Part shown: piece by piece, positions 23,488-34,320 of the stretch
Layout: the number at the start of each line of letters is the position of its first letter
How positions within the stretch are numbered: position 1 is the first letter of the stretch
Origin: Ligustrum vulgare
Taxonomy: Eukaryota > Streptophyta > Magnoliopsida > Lamiales > Oleaceae
Assembly (NCBI GenBank): GCA_963555705.1
Contig: OY743174.1
Span: forward strand, 60,968,234 to 61,032,233
Length of the DNA: 64,000 bases
Reading direction: 5' to 3'
The notes under the pieces: generated by a model
Told to the model about the DNA's origin: nothing
Seen by the model: the letters and a program-made list of their open reading frames with translations, nothing else
Database searches by the model: none
Made by a program: the position numbers and the translations under genes

Positions 23488-24172
23488 TAAATTATAAATC
23501 ACATCATATATATAGTTTTTTTTTATAAATAATCTTATTTTTAGTTATTTAGCACATCTAAAAATTGGAACTCTTTTTTTATAGCGTATTATTAAATTAT
23601 TAAATATTTTTATAGATAATTACATTTAATACGTAATTAATTTCTTATAATAATTGCGATATTTTATTGGTTTTAATTTTATGGATAAATATTTGGTTCA
23701 GTCATACAGATCCAATGTCAAATTCCCAATTAAAATTATATCTAAAATTTATACACATTCCTATGTTGCATTATTTATCAAAATTACTTCAATAACAATT
23801 ACATTTAATTCTTAATTAATTTTTTATTCCAAAAAATCTCATATAACATTTTTTAACATTAACGGCTAACAAATTTATCTATTTTTTTTTTTTTTTTTTG
23901 AAATGATATAGTTATTAATGATTTTTGTCCTAACTGTTAATTTTAAAATTTCAAAAAGTAATTAACCATACCAAGATATTCTTTGCTATATTTTAATTCA
24001 AATTTTATGATATTTTTTCACAATAAAATATAAATTGTCTCCCAATTTACTTAACTAAAAATTGAGATGATCAATATTAAATTATAGTTTCAATCAAAAA
24101 ATAATTACGTTGTATAAATATTGAAAACCTAAAATATCATAAATTTGATGCAATATCTTTGTCAACCTCGCG

Positions 24173-24175
<3 letters not shown>

Positions 24176-24238
<63 letters not shown>
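24176..24238. repeat. (ATT)n microsatellite
   Basis: About 21 uninterrupted ATT/TTA units. Confidence 0.95.
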
Positions 24239-24239
<1 letters not shown>

Positions 24240-25132
24240 CATGTTGTTTTTCATTGTCAATGGTCAAAATATTGAATTTTATCTTTTATATGCATGATCT
24301 CTATTATTAACTTTTTCATCTATTATTTGAATGTTCAGAGTACATGAATACTGGAGATCCTACATTTAAATGTTCATTTTGCAAGGAGAATTTTTGTTTC
24401 GAGGAGATAGTGAATAATCGTTACAAAACTTGAAGATCATATTCTATAAGGTCAAATTCTATCTGACAGTAATACAGGATACAAGTTCTTTATTCCAAGG
24501 ATATCGTTGAGTCATTCGAATTTTAGGATACTTATTAGATTTCAAAAAAAAAAAATTTCATTGATAGTGTCATATGCCATGACTATCAATAAGAGTCAGA
24601 CACAATCATTTTCGCATGTATGACTTCTCCCTAAAAGGTTGATGTTTATACATGAAACTAATAAATGATGAACTTATCTCTTATTTGTGAATGTTATTTA
24701 TTTTGTTTAAGAATTCATTTAATTTTAAATATGATTATTTTTATTTAGAAATTTCTTCCTTTGCATCGCACGGGATGATTCACTAGTTGTTATATTAGGC
24801 ACATAGCTTTTGGTAGCTGCTGGGAGGATATGCAAATCAAGATTGGGAAATAAAAATAGTATTTTACTGGAATTGTGAGCTCCAAAGGTTGTCGTCATCC
24901 TTGCACGTGCTGGATGTCTTCATGTTATGTTACGGACTATTCCGCAACCACAATACAGTTTGTTTTTTTTTTTTTTTTTTTTTTTTTTTTGAGAAAAAAA
25001 ATGTATATGGTTAAAAAGTTATTTGAGAAATTATGTAAAAATAAAAAAAATAATAAAATAAAAATTGGTTATAAACTCGTTTTTCTACTGATGGATTTAT
25101 GTGTTTCTTTTCAGAGTTTCCAACATTTTGGG

Positions 25133-25272
25133 GCACTGAATTAGAGGGCTAGCTAGGAGTGTAATTGGAGCCCTAATCGGTCAGATTCGATCCGATAGGT
25201 CGCGCAAGGCCTCAACAATCGGAGTTGGTGCACTGAATTAGAGGGGTAGGAGTGTAATTGGAGCCCTAATTG
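25133..25272. repeat. 97 bp tandem duplication, second copy split by an LTR element
   Basis: The unit GCACTGAATTAGAGG ... CTCAACAATCGGAGTTG starts at 25133 and again at 25230. The second copy is interrupted after 25272 by the LTR element and resumes at about 27212 (GATCCGATAGGTCGCGCAAG) to about 27260. Confidence 0.85.
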
Positions 25273-25946
25273 TGTTGGGAATTTCGACACGTCGATTCCC
25301 ACTTTACTTTTCCCACAGGATCTTTGATGTTCAAAGTAAAATAAGCAAACAAGAAAATAAATACGAACACAGAAATTTACGTGGTTCAGCAAAATGCCTA
25401 CGTCCACGGACCCTCGCCAAAGCTTTTCACTATATATTAAATTGTTACAAATATATAGACTTTCACTCACCAACTCAATCCCACAGACCACAGAGAAAAT
25501 ACAACAAACGAGCTTTACCACATATAATTTCTACCCTTTGATTTACACCACAAAGAGTTACAAGAAACTTCACAATATGCTAGGCTCACAATTTTCTCTC
25601 TTTGGTCACAGTGTGTCACTAATTAGACCAACCTATTTGTGGTGGTGTATTTCTTCCTTGAATTCCTTCTCTATTTATAGAGAGAAATCTACATGAAATT
25701 CTCTTAACACCAAAACATAATGATTAGTCAAACTAATCATCATTCCAAGACATCATAATTAGTCAAAACTAATTATCATTCAAAGACATCATAATTAGTC
25801 AAGACTAATTATCATTCAAAGACATCATAATTAGTCAAGGCTAATTATCATTCAAATACCATAATTAGCTCCACTATCCTTTGTTTCAACTAAGCACTCA
25901 TTATGTTTCACTAGGCACTTAATTAATTTGGGTCAAATACCCAACA
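25273..25946 (-). repeat. 3' LTR of the short copia-like element
   Basis: TGTTGGGAATTTCG ... TCAAATACCCAACA. It contains three tandem copies of a ~36 bp unit with the palindrome-like AATTAGTCAAAACTAATT at about 25745-25855. Confidence 0.88.
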
Positions 25947-26531
25947 ATCTCCACCTTGACACAAATTCGTCCAAGCCAAAAGCAAATTCAAATATTGGGT
26001 AACAGGCAAGCATTTTTCCACTTTGATAGTCCCATACTCCACCATATGAGTATAACCACTCAGAATTATCAACGAACTCCGAGAATTTCATCGGCACATG
26101 TCGAAACAAACCTTGCTGAAAAATTATGGTGCAACTCCCATGTTTGGCTTTTCTTGGGAGCTCATCAGCCATCGACATCAAATCACCACACACCTTGCAT
26201 TAACGCCAAACTAATGCCCGTGTGCAAACACATGTACCCACCAGTAAGAACACATCCTCTATCATGGCAACTGGTTTCATGCCATAAGGAAGTCTCATCT
26301 TACAAAAGTACATCACCACCACCCTCCACCAGGAGAGTCGCATTGTCCTTCGAGCATTTTGCCGAGTCCGCTCCACCTTTTGGACAATTCCTTCTTTTTC
26401 CCTTGACCGGATTCCAGGGCTGGAAATTTCTTTCAAAACTTTGTGCAGACCCGTCAAATTTCTCCACATCGTACTTGACATATTTTCTTTTTCTTCAAAT
26501 TATTTGAACCACCTGTAGCTCTGATATCACT

Positions 26532-27206
26532 TGTTGAGAATTTTCAACACGTCGATTCCCACTTTACTTTTCCCACAGGATCTTTGATGTTCAAAGTAAA
26601 ATAAGCAAACAAGAAAATAAATACGAACACAGAAATTTACGTGGTTCAGCAAAATGCCTACGTCCACGGACCCTCGCCAAAGCTTTTCACTATATATTAA
26701 ATTGTTACAAATATATAGACTTTCACTCACCAACTCAATCCCACAGACCACAGAGAAAATACAACAAACGAGCTTTACCACATATAATTTCTACCCTTTG
26801 ATTTACACCACAAAGAGTTACAAGAAACTTCACAATATGCTAGGCTCACAATTTTCTCTCTTTGGTCACAGTGTGTCACTAATTAGACCAACCTATTTGT
26901 GGTGGTGTATTTCTTCCTTGAATTCCTTCTCTATTTATAGAGAGAAATCTACATGAAATTCTCTTAACACCAAAACATCATGATTAGTCAAACTAATCAT
27001 CATTCCAAGACATCATAATTAATCAAAACTAATTATCATTCAAAGACATCATAATTAGTCAAAACTAATTATCATTCAAAGACATCATAATTAGTCAAGG
27101 CTAATTATCATTCAAATACCATAATTAGCTCCACCATCCTTTGTTTCAACTAGGCACTCATTATGTTTCACTAGGCACTTGATTAATTTGGGTCAAATAC
27201 CCAACA
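26532..27206 (-). repeat. 5' LTR of the short copia-like element
   Basis: Nearly identical to 25273-25946, including the triple ~36 bp unit. It adjoins the PBS at about 26518-26529. Confidence 0.88.
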
Positions 27207-27387
27207 AATCGTTCAGACTCGATCCGATAGGTCGCGCAAGGCCTCAACAAATGGAGTTGACTTACCTCGTAAAAGAAAATTTTGTGAAAAGCAATTGAGT
27301 TGTATATAGTGTGATTAGTCAAAGATGGGATCTTATGAATACACGTAATTCATTTCAAATAAATGAAATTTTAAATAAGGATTTAAG

Positions 27388-27594
27388 TTGTTTGGTAAAT
27401 TGTTTATAAACGGTTGTTTATAAATAGTGACGTGTCAACATTTCGTTAGTTTTTTTTTTTTTTTTTTTTTTTTTGAAAAGCTAAAATGGTGGACGAAAAT
27501 CTTTCACCAACCGAAATTGTTGACTTTTAAAAAAAAAAATTGTCCAAAAATATATTTTTACGTGACAGTTTATAAACAAATTTTACCAAACAAA
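27388..27594. mobile_element. Foldback MITE
   Basis: About 207 bp with inverted ends: TTGTTTGGTAAATTGTTTAT at the left and its complement at 27568-27594 (GTTTATAAACAAATTTTACC...) with one or two changes. A T tract fills part of the centre. I could not fix a target duplication, so the superfamily is open. Confidence 0.6.
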
Positions 27595-28247
27595 GGCAAG
27601 ACTTAGTTGGAATTTTTCGATTATTCGCTTTTGAAAATTATGCACAGGAACAAATTCATTATAAACACAAATCAGAGTGATGTCCGATAAAATAAACTAG
27701 AAATCTAAGAAGATGGCACAGTCTATTTTTTGATTAAGAAGAATAATTAAAAATACATATACTTGACAGTTGACACAAGTGACTTTTCTTAGTAATTGGG
27801 GTTTAGTATTTTATTTATTTTTTTGGTGGGAGGTGGACTATAATTGTTTTAGAATAAAAAAGGATTGACTCAAGGATTGGACAATATTGAGTTATTTTGT
27901 AATACATCCAGGTTTTATAATAAATATAAATTATGTAATTCTGAAATGAAGTTGAAAATGACCCTTCTTGACAAAGGGTAAAAGTTGAAATATTAAATTA
28001 CTAGTAATATATTATTACAACAATAAATTAAGTATTTCTTTTGATTAATTTGACTTCTATTTCTTGCTTGAAATGCAATTCACGTTATCCTTCGCATTTT
28101 ACCCATAAAATGACGATGAATTTTGTAGACTTACGAGTTCTTTGGCAAAAAAAATTTCCTCAAATCTTACCCCAGAAAAAAATGGTCTTAAATATTATAA
28201 TAAGTCGTACCAAACTCGATGTGGAATAAAAACAATGATCGTTAACC

Positions 28248-28397
28248 CAGGGGCGGACCCAAAAATTTGGTCCAGTGGGTGCGAGATATTGTAAAATGGA
28301 TGAATCGATCAATAATATGTTGAAAAAAAAAAAAAAAAAAAAATGGGAGCCAGTGGGTGCAACTGCACCCACTGGCTCCTTCATAGGTCCGCCACTG
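28248..28397. mobile_element. hAT MITE with 8 bp target duplication
   Basis: 150 bp. The left end is CAGGGGCGGACCCA and the right end TAGGTCCGCCACTG, complementary at 12 of 14 positions. A perfect CGTTAACC duplication flanks it (28240-28247, 28398-28405), as expected for hAT. Inside, GGAGCCAGTGGGTGCA and its exact complement, two bases apart (28346-28379), form a perfect hairpin after an A tract. Confidence 0.9.
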
Positions 28398-28445
28398 CGT
28401 TAACCCCTAAATTGGTAAAAGGGGTGGGAGAGTCACGATGAACAA

Positions 28446-28597
28446 ATGACATTACACTTGTGCGAGAAAGAGTTTTAAATTTTAATAGGTACCGCAAGTC
28501 CAAGTCCATTTTTTGCAACCTATGACATTACACTTGTGCGAGAAAGAGTTTTAAATTTTAATAGGTACCGCAAGTCCAAGTCCATTTTTTGCAACCT
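28446..28597. repeat. Perfect 76 bp tandem duplication
   Basis: ATGACATTACACTTGTGCGA ... TTGCAACCT occurs twice in a row with no differences noticed, so it is a very recent duplication. Confidence 0.9.
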
Positions 28598-28775
28598 AAC
28601 TACCGGAGAATTTGTTTAACAAAGCAAGAAAATAAATTCTTAGAAAATTACTTCTATAGGATTATAGAGTAGTGTCACAACATTAATTTTTTCTTTTCAT
28701 TGACAAAACTCCAAATAATATTAGTCCGTGAGGACATAGTACTAATTTAATCCCCACAATCTATAAAAGAATTAC

Positions 28776-28982
28776 ATGTCCCCAGGACACATCTTTCAGT
28801 GACAAAGAGGGGGATGGAAAAGTACTCAACGCAGTCGAATGCAGAGTTCGAATCCTGAAATAATGAATTTATATCCCGTGACAAGCAGGAGTTATAATTT
28901 ACTACACCTCTACCCTGACTAAACAATGACCTAGGACAAGGTCGGTTAGGACTCTCAAGATGTAGACTACACCTTTTTTTAT
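28776..28982 (+). mobile_element. SINE-like element
   Basis: About 207 bp flanked by AAGAATTAC direct repeats (28767-28775, 28983-28991). It contains GAGTTCGAATCC (about 28846-28857), a good Pol III box B, and ends in a T run. Box A is not clear. It could be a tRNA-derived SINE or a tRNA-like fragment. Confidence 0.45.
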
Positions 28983-28991
28983 AAGAATTAC

Positions 28992-30659
28992 TTTCAAAGA
29001 TTTGGTACATTAAAACGAATTAGGTAGGAATATTTATTATTTTTAAAGGAAATTTACACCTTGGATCCCTAACATATTGTTTGAGTAAACAAGTTGGTTC
29101 TCATATTTTAAGATGAGCAATTTGATCTATAACATTTTAAGATAATTTCACTACAAGTCGTCAATAATTGAAATGATTTAAATTTATGTTAAACTGTCAC
29201 GTTGTCCTCAAGAAAAGTGCCTTGCTTCAAATTTTCAGACATTATTCCAAGTTAGAAATAAAATCAGTTTTTCTTAAAGTTGAAACGTGACAGTCATGTG
29301 ACGAATTATAAGAGACTTCGATGTTGATCATGTATGCAGCTATATGAAATGTTGATGTGTCCCTCTTCAAATTTTTTAGATAAAATTGTTATTCAAGTAT
29401 TAATCTGGGGACTAAATTGGTGATGATTGTAACTAAAAATGATCAATTCTAATTTATTTATTTTCATCTCCTTGTTTGGACGACTGGGCCATGTGACCTT
29501 TCATGGATTCATTTGTACAAGTACAAACTTTGAGTGTGTTTGATTTTAGTTGAAATGAAATTTTTTAAATGAATAGTGCTTTTTAGGAGAATGAATGGTT
29601 GAAATTTGATTGAAAAGTTAAATATTATGAACATGATTTTTAATGAATAATTGAAATTGAATATATAGAAAAATTAATGAAAATCAAACAAGGGTTTTAT
29701 CGTCTTCAACTTCATGTCCTGAATCCCCAGGTACCAGGTTTAGCTGCAAAGACTCTTCAAAGTGGGACCCTTCTTCAGTTCTGGCACATCAAACCGAACG
29801 CCACCCCAACCCAGAGAGATCTAATGGATAGCCTTCAATCCAGATAATATATATCAGTTTTGCTACAGTCACAATTAGGGTTACAACGAGAATCACAATT
29901 TTCCTACGTGGCGCAATCTTCTCTTTTCACACATCACATCATCTTTTTAATCAACAACAATAACACCTCCACATCATCAAATTGTCATCTACATTGTTAC
30001 CACAATTGTGAACTTAGATTAATTCAATATATATACCCACAGATATATATATATATAGGTGGGTATATAGATATATGTATATATATATGTTTAGAGAGAG
30101 AAGCTTCGATTTGATATATTTATTTGCAGAAGATAACACGCCAAGGATGAAGAAATATATGCTTTAATTATCTCAACCGCGTTGACAGTTGAAAGTTGAA
30201 ATTCACAAAAACATAGTCCAAGGGGTTTAACAAAATCAACAAGAAAATGCAGAAGAAGTTATAATATTATCCTTGATTGTTCTTCATGGTTGTTCTTCGT
30301 AGCCTGTCCAGGTAGAGTTGGGGTAGGTGAAGAGCTAACATAAAACTTTGTCGTGATTTGTAACACAAATCTTAATTTATAGATATCGTAATATTTATGT
30401 ATTCGACCCTAAATTCAAAGGGGGAAAAAAACTGCTAGATTACCCGGTCTCTTGTTATTTATCCTTTTAATTGTGAGTCTTTTTTTCTTTCTGAGAATTC
30501 AATCTCAAAAACTCTCCATGTATATGTACTCCGATGTAAAGAAGTTGCTAGTAATGCTTGTAATTTTCTTGAATTTTGATTATTACTCTTTTTTTTTCTG
30601 TATATTAATTCAACAGCTTTTCAATGGCACAGCTGAAATAAATATATAGAAGAAGAAAA
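28992..30659 (+). other. Upstream region of the kinase gene
   Basis: AT-rich. It contains a Tourist-like MITE remnant at 29532-29694. TA-repeat sequence at 30030-30095 may include the core promoter. A 5' UTR intron is possible (donor-like CCAGGTAGAG at about 30310, acceptor-like TTCAACAG at about 30608-30615), but this is inference from splice consensus only. Confidence 0.35.
29532..29694. mobile_element. Tourist-like MITE remnant
   Basis: The left end GAGTGTGTTTGATTTTAG and right end AAAATCAAACAAGGGTT are roughly complementary. The interior (GAATGGTTGAAATTTGATTG, TTTTTAATGAATAATTG) resembles the copies at 32041 and 59479. No clear target duplication. Confidence 0.45.
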
Positions 30660-33050
30660 ATGAATTGTTTCTATTACTTCAAGGACAGAAACAAACCCAG
30701 GGAACAAAAATCAGCTCCAATTTTTAAGAACCAAAGCAAAACCGATGTATCAGAAGCCGAAAGGGCGACTAAATCTTCATGTTCAGCTACTTCCCAGCGC
30801 AGTATTCCTGAATTATATGAAGAAAAAGCTCAGAGTTTGAGAGTTTTCACATTCTCTGAGCTGAAACAGGCAACTAATAATTTTAGTAGATTGCTTAAGA
30901 TTGGTGAAGGAGGGTTCGGATCTGTATATAAAGGGACCATCAAGCCTGTTGATGGAGAGGGTGATCCTTTTGTGGTTGCCATCAAGAAACTCAACAGAGA
31001 TGGCAATCAGGTAGGATAATTATGTTTAAATTTGTCATATACATGATGTTGTGATCAAAGTAATGGAAACTTTTTGTCTAATATGCTTCAAGTACAATGC
31101 TTTGATTTAGTTTCTGAGTAGAAGTGTAATGGTGTGGCTCGTCATCAGGGGCGGACCCCCTTCCGCCTCCCACGTTGGTCCTGCCAGAAAAACTTTTCCC
31201 CTTTATTTTAGGCAGTCACTTGACGATCGCTCGAGCGCCCGTCCAGCTACAGCACGCGCTCGCTCGAATACTTGGACCCGTCACTATAGGATTAAAGAAT
31301 TCTCAAGCATTTATATGTGAAATCACCAAGTCGATTTCATACAAGTCGACATTTGTGTATTGATAGTGGCATAGTGCAAGAGGTTTGACCTAATTTATGT
31401 CATCGTTTTCAGGGTCATAAGCAGTGGGTTGCAGAAGTACAATTTCTCAGTGTTGTCGAGCACCCGAATCTCGTCAAACTTATTGGATATTGTGCCACAG
31501 ATGGCGAGAGAGGTATACAAAGGCTTCTTGTATATGAATACATGGAAAACAAAAGCTTGGAAGATCATCTCTTTGACATGGCTTATCCAGTTCTTGATTG
31601 GGATCGGAGATTGCTGATAGTGCTCGAAGCAGCTCAGGGATTGGCTTATCTGCACGAAGAATTGGAAATCCAGGTTTTATTTTCACAGATTTCTGCCAAT
31701 TCGTTCAGCTATTTAAAATGTATGGTTTGCAGTATGTGGAACTTACTGTTGTTTACGTCGATGGTTAGGTTATATATCGAGATTTCAAGTCCTCCAATGT
31801 TTTATTGGATGAGGATTTCAAGCCTAAGCTTTCCGACTTCGGGCTTGCTCGGGAAGGCCCGACAGCTGGACATACTCATGTATCCACTGTGGTATGATAG
31901 TACGTCGTATTTGCGTGTTGTGTAGAATAATGTAGGGCAGATGATCATAGTGAACTTCATTGAATATTTTAAACTTGCACTGATACGATATTATAGAATG
32001 AAATCGTGACTAAAATCGCCTCAAGAAATTCATAAACTAAGAGCCCATTTAGTTCATGAAAAAGTTTTGATTTTTATGATTTTTTTTGTGTTTTTTGATG
32101 GATGTATGGTTTAGATTGATTTGAAAAGTAAAAATTGTGGGTTTGACCAATGATGAATGGTTGAGATTGAATTTGAAAAGTTTTGGTAAAAAAAAAAAAA
32201 AAACCATAGACCAAACAGGCTCTAAATTGAGATCAGACGTACAAACGACGAAATAAGATATTTTTGAACTTGGAAATGCCAAGGACTTGAGATGGTGATT
32301 GACATGCTAGTCTTTCAAAGATTGAAATGAAGTTTTCTTTACGACGGAAATGATATGTTGCCCATTGTCGGACAACATATTATGCCCGACAATCAATGTA
32401 TGTGTACATTAGTTGTTAAGAAACAAATTGGTTCCGTTCTTTACAATACTCATTTTGTGAATATAATTATTTGTACATAACTGGTGGTCTGCATCTGTGA
32501 CTAGGTTGTTGGTACATATGGATATGCTGCCCCTGATTACATTGAGACAGGTCATCTCACTTCTAAGAGTGATGTGTGGAGTTTTGGCATCGTATTATAC
32601 GAGATTTTGACAGGTAGGCGTTCGCTCGATAGAGATAGACCAAGATCGGAACAGAAACTTTTGGAATGGGCGAAGCAGTACCCTGCTGATAGTCGAAAAT
32701 TTGGCATGATAATGGATCCAAGACTCGAAAGTCAGTATTCACTTTCTGCAGCTCGGAAAATTGCGAAGTTAGCTAATAGTTGTTTGGTAAAAAGTGCAAG
32801 GGATCGACCGAAGATGAGCGAAGTAGTGGAAACTTTAAAGCAAATAGTTCAGGTCTCAAGTGTTGAAAGCCCATCTGCAAACCAGTTCGAGTGCGTTGAA
32901 GATAAACCATTGGAAGAAAAGCCCGAGAAACAAATGGGAGTCTCGGAATCGGCCAAAAGGCGCATGGCACACTTGGCCAAGATAAGTGAAAATGTAGGGG
33001 GTATTAGTAGAAGAAGGTTTATGTTCATGCAGAGAACCAAAGTGACGTAA
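30660..33050 (+). CDS. Receptor-like cytoplasmic kinase, RLCK-VII (PBL19/PCRK1-like)
   Basis: A Ser/Thr kinase of the family that relays pattern-receptor signals at the plasma membrane. Coding exons are 30660-31010, 31413-31673, 31769-31891 and 32505-33050, all phase 0 with GT..AG introns, giving 426 residues. The N-terminus MNCFYYF has a Cys suited to palmitoylation but no Gly2 for myristoylation. Kinase motifs in order: [56 protein letters not shown] (RD-type catalytic loop), [24 protein letters not shown] (Asp where APE is usual), [18 protein letters not shown] and [10 protein letters not shown]. The basic tail ends QRTKVT. Intron 3 holds a Tourist-like MITE and intron 1 a GC-rich insert. 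All subdomains are present, so the gene looks functional. The exact orthologue among PBL19, PBL20 and PCRK1/2 is not settled. Confidence 0.93.
31146..31290. other. GC-rich hAT-like insert in kinase intron 1
   Basis: Starts with CAGGGGCGGACCC, identical to the terminus of the hAT MITE at 28248. A weak complement (GGACCCGTCACTA) lies at about 31275-31287. Its base composition contrasts with the AT-rich intron. The target duplication was not found, so it is only a likely degenerate MITE. Confidence 0.35.
32041..32222. mobile_element. Tourist-like MITE in kinase intron 3
   Basis: 182 bp, flanked by TAA (32038-32040, 32223-32225). The left end GAGCCCATTTAGTTCATG and the complement of the right end (GAGCCTGTTTGGTCTATG) are inverted repeats. 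A TAA/TTA duplication indicates PIF/Harbinger. Confidence 0.75.
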
Positions 33051-33525
33051 GCAAGCAGTTTTCTAGACAATATTATGTTGAACAGAGCTGGTGAAAGATT
33101 CAAGATTTTGGACTTGGAATTTGATTATAAGATCGTGCTAAATGTAATAGTAAATTAGTGAAAATGCAATTGAAATATTGTCATTCTGGTGATGAAATGT
33201 ATCTGGGGGAATGCAGTCTTGAGACTTGACATGAAATGAAAAATTTATTGGAGAAGAATCTATTCTTCATATGGCTCTCAGAGTTCATTTTGGAGGATTT
33301 GTACTTGTATGAAACAAAAGTCATTGCAAAACAAAGAATAGACCTGATCATCTGCACTTCACTTTATCTTCCAATTTCTCTGATCTTAATTAGATGGTGT
33401 TGCATATATTTGTGTACAAGAAATTCCTCTAACCAGAAATTTAAAAAGCTGTTGAAAGCATAGCCCAAGGTGAGACTATCACCACTACACTATCAATGAA
33501 AGAATTCATCCTCCTCAATTGTGTA
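33051..33525. other. Kinase 3' UTR and spacer
   Basis: Nothing beyond the presumed 3' UTR. No polyadenylation site can be fixed. Confidence 0.35.
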
Positions 33526-33935
33526 TCGATCGAAAGTTAGGGCAGCCGCTATTACTTGTTGCAAAAGTTTACCTCTTGGATAAAATCCCCTTTCGTCACA
33601 GGTGAGCTTTCCATGGCCAGTCAATGCTGCGAGTGCCTTCAGTGCGGCAATAAAATTCCCCAAAGAGTGAGTTGCTGATCATAATGCCTAGCATTGTCGG
33701 AGAATCTTCTTCTAAAATGTCAATGAAAAAGCAAATTTCTCGAGTGAGATTCAATCCTAAAATCCCGCCTGTTTTCAGGATTTGGAAAGTGCAGATTTAG
33801 AATAACGGGAATCTTGACATCCAACGGATACATAAGCAATTTTATAGCGGCAGCAACAGGAATAAGGACCTGATAACCTGGGCTAGTATCTATTACATTA
33901 CAACCTATAGCAGTAACTTTCCGTACCCACAACTA
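33526..33935 (-). pseudogene. Unidentified gene remnant
   Basis: I do not recognise it. Two minus-strand stretches look protein-like. The upstream one (about 33720-33932) reads VRKVTAIGCNVIDTSPGYQV, LIPVAAAIKLLMYPLD and PVILNLHFPNPENRR. The downstream one (about 33500-33680), in another register, reads NFIAALKALAALTGHGKLTC and ERGFYPRGKLLQQVIAAALT then FDRYTIEEDEFF. The break near 33660 and the lack of a start suggest a decayed gene or retained fragment, though two exons of a small gene cannot be excluded. Confidence 0.4.
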
Positions 33936-34320
33936 CAGATGTCAAAATGTGCTATGTTGACATTGTAATTGTAAAACCCGTAGGCCCAATGCAAGCCAGC
34001 ATAACAGGCCGTGCCAGGCCCAGAATTTTTTAGGTCCAGCATGCCTAAAAAGTAAGCCTGCACCAGGCCAGTGCCGACTGGGATACTGTAAGCCAGGATA
34101 AATACTTATATAGGACTGTCGCACCATCCCACATAGTGCGACTGCCCAATGTGAGGGCTCCACCTCATTGGATGATCCACCGGCAACCAATGAGGTGCTG
34201 CTACCTCTTGAACCGAAGTGGCAGCCCTACCCACCTCGGTTCTTGAGATGGCCGCCTGTGGCTGGGTCGTCGCACCACGTGGCCACCTAAGACTTCCTCA
34301 TAAGCCAGTGTTTATATCAT
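33936..34320. other. GC-rich, hairpin-rich island
   Basis: Base composition contrasts sharply with the flanks. It has short inverted repeats, including CACCTCATTGG (34161-34171) with its complement at 34187-34197, and GTCGCAC..GTGCGAC around 34117-34142, plus repeated GCCAGG/CAGGCC words. It resembles a non-autonomous DNA transposon fragment. No termini or target duplication were identified. Confidence 0.4.

Larger units (their letters stand above)
22019..25132. other. AT-rich intergenic spacer
   Basis: About 3.1 kb with long T/A tracts (for example 22334-22350, 23881-23899, 24961-24990). It contains a Stowaway-like MITE (23325-23487) and an (ATT)n tract. Apparent ORFs here are low-complexity Phe/Ser-rich translations of T tracts. 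I see no gene. Confidence 0.6.
25273..27206 (-). mobile_element. Short non-autonomous copia-like LTR element
   Basis: 1,934 bp with LTRs of 674-675 bp (25273-25946 and 26532-27206) and only 585 bp between. The flanking duplication is AATTG (25268-25272) / AATCG (27207-27211), one transition apart. On the minus strand a tRNA-Met-type PBS (TGATATCAGAGC) lies at about 26518-26529 beside the right LTR, and a purine-rich tract (AAGGTGGAGAT) adjoins the left LTR, so it reads right to left. One interior register gives KYDVEKFDGSAQSFER, like the start of copia gag, before decaying. The LTRs differ at only a handful of positions, so insertion was recent. It depends on another element for enzymes. Confidence 0.85.

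Noticed and set aside
25933..26481. Two ~90-codon minus frames inside the short LTR element
   Set aside because: Only a gag-like start is recognisable, in a third register; these frames are chance openings.
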